A DNA stretch of 64,000 bases from Pseudocitrobacter vendiensis. Its GTDB lineage: Bacteria; Pseudomonadota; Gammaproteobacteria; Enterobacterales; Enterobacteriaceae. This document shows, one piece after another, positions 54,027-64,000 of the stretch. The notes under the pieces are model-generated. The model had not been told where the DNA came from. It worked only from the letters and a program-made list of their open reading frames with translations, and made no database searches. The DNA is taken from contig NZ_CALSBS010000020.1 of NCBI RefSeq assembly GCF_943590815.1, positions 1-64,000 of the forward strand, read 5' to 3'. Position 1 is the stretch's first letter. The number at the start of each line of letters is the position of its first letter. Position numbers and translations under genes: made by a program.

Positions 54027-54740
54027 TTACCCGCCCAAATACGCGCTTCTCACTGCTTCGTTCGCCAGCAGCGCATCGCCGGTATCTTCGAGCACCACGT
54101 GACCGTTTTCGAGCACGTAGCCGCGGTCAGCGAGTTTCAGCGCCTGGTTGGCGTTCTGTTCGACGAGGAAGATGGTCATCCCCTGTTCGCGCAGTTGTTC
54201 GATGGTGTCGAATATCTGCTGAATGATGATTGGCGCCAGGCCGAGCGACGGCTCATCCAGCAGCAGCAGGCGCGGGTTGCTCATCAGCGCGCGACCAATC
54301 GCCAGCATCTGTTGCTCACCGCCGGACATCGTACCCGCACGCTGGATTCGGCGCTCGTGCAGACGCGGGAAGAGTTCATATACCCACTTAATACGCTCCT
54401 GGAACTGATCGCGTTCGGCAAAGAAGCCGCCCATCGCCAGGTTCTCTTCCACCGTCATGCGCGAGAAGACGCGACGCCCTTCCGGGACAATCGCCACCGC
54501 TTCGCGCATGATTTTCGCCGTCTGCCAGTCGGTAATGTCTTTATCATCAAAGACGATGCGCCCGCTGGTGGCGCGCGGGTCACCACATAATGTTCCCAGC
54601 AGCGTGGTTTTCCCCGCGCCGTTGGCGCCAATCAGGGTGACGATTTCGCCCTGGTTGATATGCAGACTCACCTCATGCAGCGCCTGGATCTTGCCGTAGT
54701 GGGCATTGACCTTGTCAAAAGACAACATGACTTTTTCCAT
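54027..54740 (-). CDS. livF: Branched-chain amino acid ABC ATPase LivF
   Basis: ABC ATPase of the LIV-I system, 237 residues. Walker A GANGAGKT, signature MSGGEQQMLA and Walker B LLLLDEPSLGL are seen. The start MEKVMLSF just after the livG stop gives the E. coli length. It is last gene of livKHMGF. Confidence 0.97.
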   Translation of the reverse strand: MEKVMLSFDKVNAHYGKIQALHEVSLHINQGEIVTLIGANGAGKTTLLGTLCGDPRATSGRIVFDDKDITDWQTAKIMREAVAIVPEGRRVFSRMTVEENLAMGGFFAERDQFQERIKWVYELFPRLHERRIQRAGTMSGGEQQMLAIGRALMSNPRLLLLDEPSLGLAPIIIQQIFDTIEQLREQGMTIFLVEQNANQALKLADRGYVLENGHVVLEDTGDALLANEAVRSAYLGG

Positions 54741-54741
54741 T

Positions 54742-55509
54742 TTATGCCTCACCTAAATACGCACGGATGACGTCCGGGTTGTTACGAATTTGCTCCGGCG
54801 TACCGTTCGCCAGCGGCGTGCCCTGATTCACCACGTAGATGCGGTCCGAAATGCCCATCACCAGCTTCATGTCATGCTCAATCAGCAAAATGGTGGTGTT
54901 GTGTGCGTTACGCAGTTCGGCAATCAGTTCGTCCAGCTCTTTGGTTTCTTTCGGGTTGAGGCCCGCAGCAGGCTCATCGAGCATCAGAATTTCCGGCTGC
55001 GTGACCATGCAGCGGGCAATCTCCAGACGACGCTGGTCACCGTACGCCAGGTTACTGGCCTGACGGTTAGCGTGTTCCAGCAGGCCAATACGCTCAAGCC
55101 AGGTCGCGGCGCGATCGAGCGCTTCGCTCTGAGCGCGGCGGAATGACGGGGTTTTCAGCAGGCCAGAGAAAACGCCGGTTTTCAATTGCTGATGCTGCGC
55201 CACCAGCAGGTTTTCAATTACCGTCATTTCACGGAACAGGCGCACGTGCTGGAAGGTACGCACCACGCCCATGCGGGCGATTTGCTGCCCCGGCAACCCT
55301 TCCAGGTGTTGGTCGCGCAGCATGATGGTGCCACCCGTCGGTTTGTAGAAACCGGTCAGGCAGTTAAAGACCGTGGTTTTCCCCGCACCGTTCGGGCCAA
55401 TCAGAGAGACGATCTCCTGCGGGTGCAGCTCCAGATTGACGTTATTGACCGCCAGCAGGCCGCCAAAACGCATCATCAGACCGCTAACGGATAATAATGG
55501 CTGACTCAT
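54742..55509 (-). CDS. livG: Branched-chain amino acid ABC ATPase LivG
   Basis: Second ABC ATPase of LIV-I, 255 residues, with Walker A GPNGAGKT, signature [10 protein letters not shown] and Walker [14 protein letters not shown]. It overlaps livM by 4 bases. Confidence 0.97.
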   Translation of the reverse strand: MSQPLLSVSGLMMRFGGLLAVNNVNLELHPQEIVSLIGPNGAGKTTVFNCLTGFYKPTGGTIMLRDQHLEGLPGQQIARMGVVRTFQHVRLFREMTVIENLLVAQHQQLKTGVFSGLLKTPSFRRAQSEALDRAATWLERIGLLEHANRQASNLAYGDQRRLEIARCMVTQPEILMLDEPAAGLNPKETKELDELIAELRNAHNTTILLIEHDMKLVMGISDRIYVVNQGTPLANGTPEQIRNNPDVIRAYLGEA

Positions 55510-56783
55510 GCCTGCTCTCCTTTCGCTTTCCCGTTTTTCAACTTCATCTGCACACGGGTCATTGGCAGCAAGCCCTGCGGACGCCAGATCATCATCAGCA
55601 CCATCAAACCACCCAGCATTAACATGCTGTATTCGTTAAAGTCACGCATCAGTTCACGCGAGACCACCAGCAGGATGGCCGCAAGAATAACGGCAAACTG
55701 CGAGCCCATCCCACCCAGTACCACAATGGCCAGCACAAACGCAGATTCGGCGAAGGTGAACGATTCCGGGCTGACAAAGCCCTGACGCGCGGCAAACAGC
55801 GTACCGGCAAAACCGGCGAACGCGGCGCTGATGGTAAAGGCCGTCAGCTTGATACGCGTCGGGCTCAGGCCCAGGGAGCGGCAGGCGATTTCATCTTCAC
55901 GCAGCGCTTCCCACGCACGGCCCAGCGGCATACGCAGCAGGCGGTTAATCACGAACAGCGAGAACACCACCAGCAGCAGCGCCACCAGATAGAGCCAGAT
56001 CACGCGATCGGACGGATCATACTTCACACCAAAGAAATTGCTGAAGGTATCCCAGCCGCCTTCGCGCGCGGAACGGCTGAACTCCAGGCCGAAGAAAGTC
56101 GGTTTAGGAATCTGGCTGATACCGTTCGGGCCACCAGTCACTTCGGTATTATTGAGCAGCAGAATACGGACGATCTCCCCAAAACCTAAAGTGACAATCG
56201 CCAGATAGTCACCGCGCAGGCGCAGTACCGGGAAGCCGAGCAGGAAGCCCGCCGCCGCAGAAACCAGCCCCGCCAGCGGTAAACAGGTCCAGAAACCAAG
56301 GCCGTAATAGTGATTCAGCAGCGCAAAGGTGTACGCACCAATGGCGTAAAAACCGCCGTAGCCCAGCACCAGCAGGCCAGAGAGGCCAACAACCACGTTC
56401 AGACCGAGGCCGAGAATAATGTAAATCATGGTCAGGGTGGCGATATCCACCGTACCGCGCGAGACCATAAACGGCCATGCCACGGCAATCACCAGCAGCG
56501 CCACGAGGAACAGCTTCTGTTTAACGGTGGAGCCGTCAATCGCCGGCAGAACAAACTTCGGCCCGGAGACGTTTTTCAGGGTGCTCTGGAAGACAGGGCG
56601 CAGCAACTGGAAGAAGAAAACCACTGCCGTGCCGATGTAAACCCACTGCCAGCGAATATCCGCCGCTGAGCCCACCACCAGTTTGGTGCCATCCAACTGT
56701 AACTGAACGCCCATAAAGACGCCCGCCAGAATAAAGAACATGACGGCAGAGAGCAGCGCCATTGCAAAATGCATCGGTTTCAT
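55506..56783 (-). CDS. livM: Branched-chain amino acid permease LivM
   Basis: Inner-membrane permease, 425 residues, with about ten helices and an N-terminal extension beyond LivH-type cores. Family stretches are [20 protein letters not shown] and the late [16 protein letters not shown]. It overlaps livH by 4 bases. Confidence 0.97.
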   Translation of the reverse strand: MKPMHFAMALLSAVMFFILAGVFMGVQLQLDGTKLVVGSAADIRWQWVYIGTAVVFFFQLLRPVFQSTLKNVSGPKFVLPAIDGSTVKQKLFLVALLVIAVAWPFMVSRGTVDIATLTMIYIILGLGLNVVVGLSGLLVLGYGGFYAIGAYTFALLNHYYGLGFWTCLPLAGLVSAAAGFLLGFPVLRLRGDYLAIVTLGFGEIVRILLLNNTEVTGGPNGISQIPKPTFFGLEFSRSAREGGWDTFSNFFGVKYDPSDRVIWLYLVALLLVVFSLFVINRLLRMPLGRAWEALREDEIACRSLGLSPTRIKLTAFTISAAFAGFAGTLFAARQGFVSPESFTFAESAFVLAIVVLGGMGSQFAVILAAILLVVSRELMRDFNEYSMLMLGGLMVLMMIWRPQGLLPMTRVQMKLKNGKAKGEQA

Positions 56784-57706
56784 ACTTTCTCTACCTCCGG
56801 ACGACCCAGAATACCGGTCGGCATCACCAGCAGCACCAGAATCAGCAGGGCAAATGACACCACATCTTTATATTCAGTACTCAAATAAGCAGAAGAGAGC
56901 GCCTCGGCGATACCGAGGATCAGGCCGCCAATCATCGCGCCAGGAATACTGCCGATCCCGCCCAGCACTGCCGCGGTGAAGGCTTTCATCCCGGCCATAA
57001 AGCCGATATACGGGTTAATCACGCCGTAGAACTGGCCGAGCAGCACGCCCGCCACCGCCGCCATCGCCGCACCAATCACGAAGGTGAGTGCAATCACGCG
57101 GTCAGTGTTGATACCCAGCAGGCTCGCCATTTTCAGGTCTTCCGAACAGGCACGACAGGCGCGGCCCATGCGGGAATAGCGGATAAACAGCGTCAGCGCC
57201 AGCATGGAAATAAAGGTCACGATCCAGATAACCAGCTGCATGGTAGTGATGCTGGCCGAGAAGTTTTCGCTGCTGCCAATCGTCCACTGACCGTTAAACA
57301 GGCTTGGCAGCGCGACGTCACGCGAGCCTTCTGTCAGGCTAACGTAGTTTTGCAGGAAGATGGACATCCCGATGGCAGAGATGAGCGCGATCAGGCGCTT
57401 AGAGTTACGCACCGGCCGATAGGCGACACGTTCAATACTCCAGCCGTAGGCGCTGGCGATAATAATCGCACCGATAAACCCGGCGGCAACCAGCAGCCAG
57501 CTGGTATCAATCCCCATCATCATCAGGGCGGCGATGATCATAAAAGAGACATAGCTGCCGATCATATACACCTCGCCGTGGGCGAAGTTAATCATGCCGA
57601 TAATGCCGTAAACCATGGTGTAACCGATGGCGATCAATGCATAGGTGCTTCCCAGCGTAACGCCGTTAAACATCTGCTGCATGAAATAGAGAAACTGCTC
57701 TGACAT
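56780..57706 (-). CDS. livH: Branched-chain amino acid permease LivH
   Basis: Inner-membrane partner of LivM, 308 residues, eight or so helices, with [15 protein letters not shown] near the start and [16 protein letters not shown] near the end. It starts 54 bases after livK, with a GC hairpin between. Confidence 0.97.
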   Translation of the reverse strand: MSEQFLYFMQQMFNGVTLGSTYALIAIGYTMVYGIIGMINFAHGEVYMIGSYVSFMIIAALMMMGIDTSWLLVAAGFIGAIIIASAYGWSIERVAYRPVRNSKRLIALISAIGMSIFLQNYVSLTEGSRDVALPSLFNGQWTIGSSENFSASITTMQLVIWIVTFISMLALTLFIRYSRMGRACRACSEDLKMASLLGINTDRVIALTFVIGAAMAAVAGVLLGQFYGVINPYIGFMAGMKAFTAAVLGGIGSIPGAMIGGLILGIAEALSSAYLSTEYKDVVSFALLILVLLVMPTGILGRPEVEKV

Positions 57707-57724
57707 AGAATGACCTTTTTCAAC

Positions 57725-57749
57725 CCCTCCGGGTGTTGCGCCCGGAGGG
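57725..57749 (-). other. Intercistronic hairpin between livK and livH
   Basis: CCCTCCGGG/CCCGGAGGG, 9 bp with a 7-base loop, not followed by a T run on the minus strand. It may stabilise livK mRNA or partly end transcription, giving more binding protein than permease. Confidence 0.6.
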
Positions 57750-57760
57750 TGGGATGACAG

Positions 57761-58870
57761 TTACTTCGCCGGGGTTGATGAGCCGTCGGCGTGCCACTGG
57801 AAGACACCAAATTCAAATCCCTTCAGATCGCCTTTTTCATCCCATTTCAGCGGCCCAATCACGGTGTTCGCACCGTTTGCTTTCAAATCTTTTACCAGCG
57901 CCAGCGGCTCTTCGCTGCCGGTACGCTCCATCGCAGTTGCCAGAGACTGCACCGCCGCGTAGGTGATCCACACATACGGGCCGCTCGGATCTTTCTTCTG
58001 CGCCTTCAGTGCATCCACAATCGCTTTGTTGGCCGGTTCCTGGTCATAGCGTTTCGGCATAGTCACCAGCATGCCTTCTCCGGCATCGCCCGCGATGTTA
58101 GAGAGTGATGCGTTGCCCACGCCTTCCGGCCCCATAAACTGGGTTTTCAGGCCGACGGAACGCGCCTGGCGCAGCATTTGCCCCATTTCCGGGTAGTAGC
58201 CGCCGAAGTAAACGAAATCGATATTCTCTTTTTTCAGACGTGCGATCAGCGCCGAGAAATCTTTCTCACCCGCAGTAATACCGTCGAAGAAGACGATATT
58301 GGCTTTACCCGCTTTCAGACCATCCTGCACGGAACGCGCCAGGCCTTCACCGTACTGCTGTTTGTCGTGGATGATAGCGATACGCTGCGGTTTCACCTTC
58401 TCCAGAATATATTTCGCGGCGGTCGGGCCCTGAGAGGAGTCAAGACCGGCGGTGCGCATGATGTGCTGATAGCCACGCTGTGTCAGTTCCGGGTTGGTTG
58501 CGCCCGGCGTGATCATCAGAATGCCTTCATCTTCATAGATGTCGGAAGCCGGCTGCGTCGAGGAGGAGCAAAGGTGACCGATAACGTACTGAATGCCGTC
58601 ATTGACGATTTTGTTAGCCACGGCAACGGCCTGTTTCGGGTCGCACGCGTCGTCATACTCCACGCCAACCAGTTTATTGCCTTTAATACCGCCTTTGGCG
58701 TTGATGTCTTTAATCGCCTGACGCGCGCCGTTGAACTCCATGTCACCCCACTGGGCGACCGGGCCAGACATCGCGCCGACAACAGCCACTTTAATATCCT
58801 CTGCCATCGCAACATGCGACATTGCCAGTGCGATCAATCCTGCGATCGCTGTTTTCGCATTCGGTCTCAT
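57761..58870 (-). CDS. livK: Leucine-specific binding protein LivK
   Basis: Periplasmic binding protein for leucine, 369 residues, with a signal peptide cleaved after AMA (residue 23). The mature part starts [19 protein letters not shown], and the disulphide-type DDACDPKQA and HLCSSSTQ segments are present. It is first in livKHMGF and a paralogue of LivJ. Confidence 0.96.
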   Translation of the reverse strand: MRPNAKTAIAGLIALAMSHVAMAEDIKVAVVGAMSGPVAQWGDMEFNGARQAIKDINAKGGIKGNKLVGVEYDDACDPKQAVAVANKIVNDGIQYVIGHLCSSSTQPASDIYEDEGILMITPGATNPELTQRGYQHIMRTAGLDSSQGPTAAKYILEKVKPQRIAIIHDKQQYGEGLARSVQDGLKAGKANIVFFDGITAGEKDFSALIARLKKENIDFVYFGGYYPEMGQMLRQARSVGLKTQFMGPEGVGNASLSNIAGDAGEGMLVTMPKRYDQEPANKAIVDALKAQKKDPSGPYVWITYAAVQSLATAMERTGSEEPLALVKDLKANGANTVIGPLKWDEKGDLKGFEFGVFQWHADGSSTPAK

Positions 58871-59290
58871 TTTTATGGATCCCCACTCGTGACGTGATTT
58901 ATTTATTTTGTAGTTTTATGGTTAAAACGCACTTTGTTCTTTTTTTAAACAACGCTATTTTTACCAGTCTCTTTAATGGTTTAGCGCAGTTTTTTGGCCA
59001 TAACCAGACTAAAATCTCTATTTTTCAGTCTATTAAGCAGAGATAATATTCTGTATTTCTGCCGAGATAAACAAAAAAAGTCCAGAATTCAGCATAAAAT
59101 AACGGTACATAAGGCGGAATAAATCACTACTTTTCAGGGTAAAACACTGCCTGTTTTTCAATCCATATTGAATAAAACTGCCTTTATCTGTCTAAAAAAA
59201 TTAATCAGCTAATGAATGGATAAAAAACAGAATCGCCCTGAAAGGAAAATTAGGTACACTCAGTTACCCGTTTTGGCAGGATTTTTTCGA
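58871..59290. other. AT-rich divergent region livK-panM
   Basis: More than 400 bases without a gene, clearly AT-rich, with T and A runs. It must hold the livK promoter and its leader, and perhaps the panM promoter. Lrp control of liv genes is known, but I could not point to a site. Confidence 0.5.
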
Positions 59291-59674
59291 ATGAAACTGA
59301 CCATCATCCGCTTACAGCACTTCAGCGAACAGGATCGTCTCGATCTGGCAAAAATATGGCCGGAGTACGACATCGACACGCTCACCCTTGATGACAACCA
59401 TCGTATTTATGCCGCGCGCTTTAACGAGCGTCTGCTCGGCGCCGTGCGCGTCACGCTTGAAGGCACTCAGGCGACGCTCGACTCCCTTAGCGTGCGCGAA
59501 ATCACCCGCCGACGCGGCGTGGGGCAATATCTGCTGGAAGAAACGCTGGCGGATAACGCGCAAGCATCCAGTTGGTGGATGGCGGATATCGGCGTGGAAG
59601 ACCGCGGCGCAATGGCGGCATTTATGCAGGCGCTGGGCTTTACGGCACAGGCGGATGGGTGGGAGAAGCGGTAA
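59291..59674 (+). CDS. panM: PanD maturation factor PanM
   Basis: GNAT-fold protein, 127 residues, that triggers self-cleavage of the aspartate decarboxylase proenzyme PanD, so linking to coenzyme A supply. RRRGVGQYLLEE is the acetyl-CoA loop, and WWMADIGVEDRG follows. The start MKLTIIRLQ gives the E. coli length. Its last 35 bases overlap, on the opposite strand, the end of the toxin gene. Confidence 0.95.
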   Translation: MKLTIIRLQHFSEQDRLDLAKIWPEYDIDTLTLDDNHRIYAARFNERLLGAVRVTLEGTQATLDSLSVREITRRRGVGQYLLEETLADNAQASSWWMADIGVEDRGAMAAFMQALGFTAQADGWEKR

Positions 59675-60176
59675 ACAGTTTCTCGATTGATTGGGTAGGA
59701 TAAAACAGCGCCCGACGATTTTCCCGAACCAGCGGGATAAAGCCCAGTGAAAGATAAAAAGCATGGGCTTTATCATTCAACGCTTCTACAAACAGGCCAT
59801 AAATCCCCACGGCCTGTGAGGCCTGATACACCACTTTCATGGCATGCGTCACCAGCAGCGAACCCCAGCCTTCTCCCTGCAGTGATTTGTCTACCGCCAG
59901 TCGACCCAACGTAACACTTGGGATATTTCGATAAGGTATTTTCTTTTGCCCTGATTTGGAAGGCAGCGCCATGCGCTCAAAACAGCTGCCAGATAAGGTG
60001 TAGTACCCTAGCACCTCATTACCCCTTCTGAGCACATAACCACGCAAGACTTTGCCATCATGCTGGCGGCGCAGATGCTCTTTTAGAAAGAGATTCAACG
60101 ACGCCTCGCCGCAATCAAACTGACGCCAGTCATACTCCACGTCATCCTGGAGAATCTCAATAATCAGATCTTGCAC
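59640..60176 (-). CDS. TacT-type GNAT toxin
   Basis: GNAT acetyltransferase of 178 residues resembling TacT, a toxin that acetylates the amino group of charged tRNA and blocks translation. N-terminal FDCGEASLNLFLKE is typical. The acetyl-CoA loop SLQGEGWGSLL is near 98-108, and the catalytic-type tyrosine is Y141 in AHAFYLSLGF. It begins with GTG three bases after the antitoxin stop, so the pair is coupled. It is convergent with panM. Confidence 0.88.
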   Translation of the reverse strand: MQDLIIEILQDDVEYDWRQFDCGEASLNLFLKEHLRRQHDGKVLRGYVLRRGNEVLGYYTLSGSCFERMALPSKSGQKKIPYRNIPSVTLGRLAVDKSLQGEGWGSLLVTHAMKVVYQASQAVGIYGLFVEALNDKAHAFYLSLGFIPLVRENRRALFYPTQSIEKLFTASPTHPPVP

Positions 60177-60179
60177 GCT

Positions 60180-60449
60180 CTACTCCATGTCTAAAAGACG
60201 TCTCGCCGCGCGTTTCAGTTTTTCATTCGGCTCCGGAGGCGTATCAAGTGCATCCATCACGCTCTTCCAGGAGTCTTCGTTTAAGACAATGCGTCGATGC
60301 TCTTCGATGACAGCCGCCGCCCTTTCCGAGGCGCTGTTCAGCATGAACTGAGTCACGGACTGATTGGTGATCGCCGCAGCTTCCTCAATCATGCTTTTAT
60401 CATCATCACTTAACCGGAGATCGATTCGCTGTTTTTTTAGTGCTGACAT
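60180..60449 (-). CDS. DUF1778 (TacA-type) antitoxin
   Basis: An 89-residue antitoxin with an N-terminal ribbon-helix-helix (KKQRIDLRLSDDDKSMIEEA). The flexible C-terminal arm (about 50-89, DTPPEPNEKLKRAARRLL) would cap the toxin. Antitoxin first and toxin second, with a palindrome upstream, is the usual type II layout with self-repression. Confidence 0.9.
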   Translation of the reverse strand: MSALKKQRIDLRLSDDDKSMIEEAAAITNQSVTQFMLNSASERAAAVIEEHRRIVLNEDSWKSVMDALDTPPEPNEKLKRAARRLLDME

Positions 60450-60475
60450 AACAGCCTCTTAATGTTCAACTTCAA

Positions 60476-60500
60476 TTTGTACGGAAAATCACCGTACAAA
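60476..60500. promoter_or_regulatory. Operator of the toxin-antitoxin pair
   Basis: TTTGTACGG-AAAATCA-CCGTACAAA is a perfect 9-bp inverted repeat with a 7-base centre, 27 bases upstream of the antitoxin ATG. It is a likely RHH binding site. Confidence 0.75.
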
Positions 60501-60552
60501 TAACTATACGCCAGTTAACAATGTTGGCAATAGTTGTATTAAAAGCAGGCAT

Positions 60553-60580
60553 AAAAAAGCCCCGGTCATAAACCGAGGCC
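60553..60580 (-). terminator. Terminator of livJ
   Basis: GCCTCGGT/ACCGGGGC with one T-G pair, a 5-base loop and TTTTTT on the minus strand. It lies about 20 bases after the livJ stop. Confidence 0.88.
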
Positions 60581-60600
60581 CATTATTCAATGGAATAACC

Positions 60601-61704
60601 TTATTTCGCGTCAGTCGCCGTACCGTTAGCATGCCAGTCAAACACACCGAACTCGAAGCCTTTCAGATCGCCCTTCTCATCCCATGACAGCGGCCCCATT
60701 ACGGTTTCTACGGAGTTCGCTTTCAGGTATTTGGCGATTTCCGCCGGGTCTTCAGACTGATTCAGGCCCGCCTGCAGTGATTGCAGCGCAGCATAGGTGG
60801 TCCACACGAACGCGCCGCTCGGGTCCTGTTTCTTCGCCTTAATCGCATCCACAATCGGTTTGTTTGCCGGAACCTGGTCATAGTTCTTCGGCTTGGTCAC
60901 TAACAGACCTTCCGCAGAATCGCCCGCGATGTTAGACAGCGAAACGTTCGCCACACCTTCCGGCCCCATAAACTGGGTTTTCAGGCCTGCCGCGCGAGAC
61001 TGACGCAGGATCTGCCCCATCTCCGGGTGATAGCCGCCAAAATAAACGAAGTCGATGTTCTCTTTCTTCAGGCGCGCGACCAGGGTCGAGAAGTCTTTCT
61101 CGCCTGCGGTAATGCCGTCAAAGAAGACCACGTTGGCGTTGCCTTTCTTCAGGTTGTCCTGCACCGCGCGTGCCAGACCTTCACCGTACTGCTGTTTATC
61201 GTGCACGATAGCGATACGCTGCGGCTTCACTTTATCGAGAATGTATTTTGCCGCGGTTGGGCCCTGGTCTGAGTCCAGGCCGGTGGTACGCAGTAACAAG
61301 TGATAACCGCGGGCGGTCAGCTCCGGAGCGGTCGCCGCCGGGGTGATCATCAGAATGCCTTCATCTTCGTAGATATCAGAAGCGGGCTGAGTGGAAGAAG
61401 AGCAAAGGTGGCCGATAACATATTTGATGCCATCGTTAACCACTTTGTTCGCTACCGCGACCGCCTGTTTCGGGTCACAGGCATCATCATATTTTACGAT
61501 TTGCAGCTTATTACCTTTGATGCCGCCTTTGGCGTTGATATCCGCAACCGCCTGCTCAGCACCGGTAAACTCCTGGTCGCCATACTGCGCAACCGGGCCA
61601 GACATCGCGCCCACAACCGCGACTTTAATGTTCTCTGCGAAAGCCATGTTACTGAACGCCAGCGCAATACATCCTGCCAGTAACGCTTTACCCTTCATGT
61701 TCAT
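60601..61704 (-). CDS. livJ: Leu/Ile/Val-binding protein LivJ
   Basis: Periplasmic binding protein for leucine, isoleucine and valine, feeding the same LivHMGF permease. The start [11 protein letters not shown] gives 367 residues, as in E. coli. The signal peptide is cleaved after AFA (residue 23). It is about 80% like LivK by eye. An upstream frame extension of 19 residues is not family-like. The second ATG two codons on is also possible. Confidence 0.95.
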   Translation of the reverse strand: MNMKGKALLAGCIALAFSNMAFAENIKVAVVGAMSGPVAQYGDQEFTGAEQAVADINAKGGIKGNKLQIVKYDDACDPKQAVAVANKVVNDGIKYVIGHLCSSSTQPASDIYEDEGILMITPAATAPELTARGYHLLLRTTGLDSDQGPTAAKYILDKVKPQRIAIVHDKQQYGEGLARAVQDNLKKGNANVVFFDGITAGEKDFSTLVARLKKENIDFVYFGGYHPEMGQILRQSRAAGLKTQFMGPEGVANVSLSNIAGDSAEGLLVTKPKNYDQVPANKPIVDAIKAKKQDPSGAFVWTTYAALQSLQAGLNQSEDPAEIAKYLKANSVETVMGPLSWDEKGDLKGFEFGVFDWHANGTATDAK

Positions 61705-61980
61705 CCTGAGGTTCCCCATTGTTATGGTGATTGTATTTGTTATGATGTTGTTGTGCGACACGTTATTCTGCTTTTATCTATAAGATAAGCATATGATAGT
61801 AGTAATAACCGATGCATGCGGTGTCATAGCAGCATAGTCTGCTAAAAACATACCCCATTTTTCGGATTTTGAAACGAGAAATTTGGAAGGGGTGTAACAG
61901 ATTTATGACATTCTTAGTGCCGATAGCGATTGCCGGATGGCGCTTCGCTTATCCGCCCTGCCTAAGAATATGCACGATAT
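61705..61980. other. livJ upstream region
   Basis: Holds the livJ promoter/leader and one REP unit (61931-61963), up to the rpoH terminator. Palindromic bits such as TATCTATAAGATAAGC are AT-rich, but I see no clear operator. Confidence 0.5.
61931..61963. repeat. Single REP palindrome
   Basis: TGCCGGATGGCGCTTCGCTT then ATCCGCCCTGCCT, a slightly diverged REP unit. Confidence 0.7.
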
Positions 61981-62015
61981 AAAAACAAAAACCCCCGGAC
62001 TCGCATCCAGGGGTT
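61981..62015 (-). terminator. Terminator of rpoH
   Basis: AACCCC-TGGA/TCC-GGGGGTT stem of 10 pairs with one mismatch, followed on the minus strand by a T-rich tail (TTTTGTTTTT). Confidence 0.8.
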
Positions 62016-62043
62016 ATCGGGTACTGCTTAACGCGTTGCGCGG

Positions 62044-62898
62044 TTACGCTTCAATCGCGGCGCGCAGTTTTTTCATCGCGTTCTTTTCCAACTGACGTAC
62101 ACGTTCAGCGGAAACGCCGTAACGATCGGCCAGTTCCTGCAACGTCGACTTGTTGTCTTCGTCCAGCCAGCGCGCGCGGATAATGTCCTGGCTACGTTCG
62201 TCCAGACCCATCATCGCGTCAGTCAGCTTGTTGGCAGCCTGCTCTTCCCAGTTATCGTCTTCGATGCCGTCGGCAAAGTTAGACGTTTTATCCTGCAGAT
62301 AAAGCACCGGCGCCATTGGCTGGCTGTCGGACTCGTCGTCGGAAGACATGTCAAAGGTCATGTCTTGTGCCGCCATACGGGATTCCATTTCACGGACATC
62401 TTTGCTGGATACGCCCAGTTCGCGCGCGACCATCTCGACTTCATCCTGGTTGAACCAGCCCAGACGCTGCTTGGTTTTACGCAGGTTAAAGAACAGCTTA
62501 CGCTGTGCTTTGGTCGTTGCGACTTTCACGATACGCCAGTTACGCAGCACGTATTCGTGAATTTCCGCTTTGATCCAGTGTACGGCGAAAGAGACCAGAC
62601 GCACGCCCACTTCAGGGTTGAAGCGACGAACGGCTTTCATCAGGCCGATATTACCTTCCTGAATCAAGTCCGCCTGCGGCAGGCCATAGCCCGAGTAGTT
62701 ACGAGCGATATGAACAACAAAGCGCAGGTGAGACAGGATCAGCGTTTTAGCTGCTTCCAGATCGCCCTGGTAATGCAGCTTTTCAGCGAGCGCCCGCTCT
62801 TCATCAGCCGTCAACATCGGCCATGCGTTCGCAGCCCGGATGTAAGACTCCAGGTTACCAACAGGGGCTAAAGCTAAATTTTGCATTTCTTTGGTCAT
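62044..62898 (-). CDS. rpoH: Heat-shock sigma factor RpoH (sigma-32)
   Basis: Sigma-70-family factor directing RNA polymerase to heat-shock promoters. Its 284 residues match E. coli. Region 2 holds [16 protein letters not shown], the RpoH box QRKLFFNLR is at 132-140, and region 4 has [20 protein letters not shown]. Translation in E. coli is controlled by an mRNA thermosensor within the first 200 coding bases, and this part of the gene is well conserved here. Confidence 0.98.
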   Translation of the reverse strand: MTKEMQNLALAPVGNLESYIRAANAWPMLTADEERALAEKLHYQGDLEAAKTLILSHLRFVVHIARNYSGYGLPQADLIQEGNIGLMKAVRRFNPEVGVRLVSFAVHWIKAEIHEYVLRNWRIVKVATTKAQRKLFFNLRKTKQRLGWFNQDEVEMVARELGVSSKDVREMESRMAAQDMTFDMSSDDESDSQPMAPVLYLQDKTSNFADGIEDDNWEEQAANKLTDAMMGLDERSQDIIRARWLDEDNKSTLQELADRYGVSAERVRQLEKNAMKKLRAAIEA

Positions 62899-62997
62899 TC
62901 AATCCTCTCAATCAATATCGTCTGGCCGTTGAGCAACAACCGTGCCAGAGCTTTTGAGCAACGAGATTATCATTCACTCTTTTATCAGACAGTGATT

Positions 62998-63030
62998 TTA
63001 TCCACAAGTTCAATGCAACACTGTGAATAG
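62998..63030. promoter_or_regulatory. Two DnaA boxes in the rpoH promoter region
   Basis: A perfect DnaA box TTATCCACA is at 62998-63006, and a second, CTATTCACA, is on the opposite strand at 63022-63030. DnaA control of rpoH promoters is known in E. coli. They lie about 100 bases ahead of the start. Confidence 0.75.
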
Positions 63031-63091
63031 ATTACGCACAAAATGTGACACTCGATAAGCGAGGGCAGGGGAAGGGTAAGAGTGGAACGTA

Positions 63092-63122
63092 TCCCCTGCT
63101 AACGGGAACTCGTAGCAGGGGA
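63092..63122 (-). other. Hairpin between ftsX and rpoH
   Basis: TCCCCTGCT and AGCAGGGGA are 9-bp arms around a 13-base loop, about 20 bases after the ftsX stop. There is no T run. It is a probable mRNA end structure or weak terminator. Confidence 0.5.
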
Positions 63123-63141
63123 AGAGTATAACAGAACTTTA

Positions 63142-64000
63142 TTACTCGGGAGTAAATCGACGTAAATGTTGTGCGGTGGCAAGCCATGCCGCAATCCAGC
63201 CAATCATCGAGCAAACCAGCAGCAGTAACAGGCACTCATCGAAGGATAAGCCACTGAGTTCAAACTGAGTTCCGAAAACACGCGCCACTTCTGTCACCGC
63301 GGAAGAGAGCCGCATCACCAAAATTTCTGACAGAATCAGTGAAAGAAATGCGCCGGAAAAACCGAGCAGCGCGCCACCATAAAGGAACGGACGCAGGATG
63401 AAACCATCCGTTGCGCCAATCAATTTCTGCACGTTAATGGTATCGCGACGGGCAAAGATGCTCAGGCGCACGCTGTTTCCGATGACGAGGAATACCGCCG
63501 CCACCATCAGCACGCCGATCATAGCGGATACGCGGCCCACCAGCCCGGTCAGCGACGCCAGACGTGCAAACCAGCTATCATCCATACGCACTTCGTCCAC
63601 GCCATCTACCTGCGCCACACGGTCACGCAGGGTATTGAGCGAGTCAGTGCCCTGGAAATCAAGTTTCGGTATCACCACCGCCACCGCAGGCAACGGGTTC
63701 TCTTCAAGCATATCCAGCGCCCCGCCGAAGCCGGACCAGTTGCGGAATTCACCCAACGCTTCATCACGGGAGAGGTAGTTTACCTTCTCGACGCCCTGCT
63801 CCGCCTGCAACTGCGCGACCACGCGCGCTGCCGCATCGTCATCCAGCGTTTTTTGCAGATAGACCGTAATTTGGGGCGACGGATAATACTGAGATGCCGC
63901 CGTGTTCACGTTCTTGTAGACCATGTAGCACACGCTGGGCAGAGTCAGGGAGATGGCGATCACCATCACCGTCAGGAACGTGGCGAACGGTTTACTTTTC
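63142..64000 (-). CDS. ftsX: Cell division ABC permease FtsX (5' part missing)
   Basis: Membrane partner of FtsE that links septal ring constriction to control of cell-wall hydrolases via EnvC. Only the C-terminal ~285 codons lie in the window. The frame continues past the edge ([17 protein letters not shown]), so the internal GTG/ATG is not the real start. Visible parts are membrane helix 1, the periplasmic domain from about [17 protein letters not shown] to VRMDDSWF, and three C-terminal helices including [20 protein letters not shown]. Confidence 0.96.
   Translation of the reverse strand, partial: KSKPFATFLTVMVIAISLTLPSVCYMVYKNVNTAASQYYPSPQITVYLQKTLDDDAAARVVAQLQAEQGVEKVNYLSRDEALGEFRNWSGFGGALDMLEENPLPAVAVVIPKLDFQGTDSLNTLRDRVAQVDGVDEVRMDDSWFARLASLTGLVGRVSAMIGVLMVAAVFLVIGNSVRLSIFARRDTINVQKLIGATDGFILRPFLYGGALLGFSGAFLSLILSEILVMRLSSAVTEVARVFGTQFELSGLSFDECLLLLLVCSMIGWIAAWLATAQHLRRFTPE

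Overview
The window is a stretch of an enterobacterial chromosome (Enterobacteriaceae). Gene content and order follow the E. coli/Salmonella core map from envZ-ompR through feo, bioH, gntT, mal, glp, glg, asd, gnt, ggt, ugp and liv to rpoH-ftsX. Protein lengths mostly equal those of the E. coli orthologues. It is not E. coli K-12: the rtc genes expected beside malT are absent, a sugar-cation symporter sits there instead, a DUF1471 gene lies between feoC and bioH, an unfamiliar three-gene cluster lies between glpD and glgP, and a TacAT-type toxin-antitoxin pair lies between panM and livJ. An Enterobacter/Leclercia/Citrobacter-like genome is plausible, but I cannot fix the genus from the sequence alone.

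Layout. 1-5.3 kb: envZ-ompR (minus), greB and tex/yhgF (plus). 5.3-8.9 kb: ferrous iron uptake feoABC, then a small periplasmic DUF1471 gene. 9-12.8 kb: bioH (minus), gntX, nfuA and the high-affinity gluconate permease gntT. 13-22.3 kb: malQ and malP (minus), their activator malT (plus), and a GPH-family transporter. 22.4-26.1 kb: glpR, glpG, glpE (minus) and divergent glpD. 26.2-28.6 kb: accessory cluster (minus) of a membrane-anchored PstS-like protein, a Cys-rich unknown protein, and a small reading frame broken by an in-frame stop. 28.7-38.1 kb: the glycogen operon glgBXCAP. 38.4-44.3 kb: asd, yhgN, gntKU with the regulator gntR, and the pirin yhhW. 44.4-48.8 kb: yhhX, the iron-stress small RNA ryhB (minus strand, under a near-consensus Fur box), yhhY, ggt and yhhA. 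48.8-53.7 kb: ugpBAECQ, with a four-unit Pho box upstream. 54-61.7 kb: livKHMGF, panM, the toxin-antitoxin pair and livJ. 62-64 kb: rpoH and the C-terminal part of ftsX, which runs off the window.

The genes form several linked circuits. Maltodextrin breakdown (MalP, MalQ, MalT) and glycogen turnover (GlgBXCAP) share glucan chemistry. GntR operators are visible in front of both gntT and gntKU. GlpR operators overlap the glpD promoter. Fur boxes precede both feoABC and ryhB. Two DnaA boxes lie in the rpoH promoter region. REP-type palindromes and a second repeat family with a CCCTCTCCC/GGGAGAGGG core fill many intergenic gaps, including one gap inside the ugp operon.

No phage, insertion sequence, CRISPR array, tRNA or rRNA gene was seen. 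The least familiar material is the 26.2-28.6 kb cluster.
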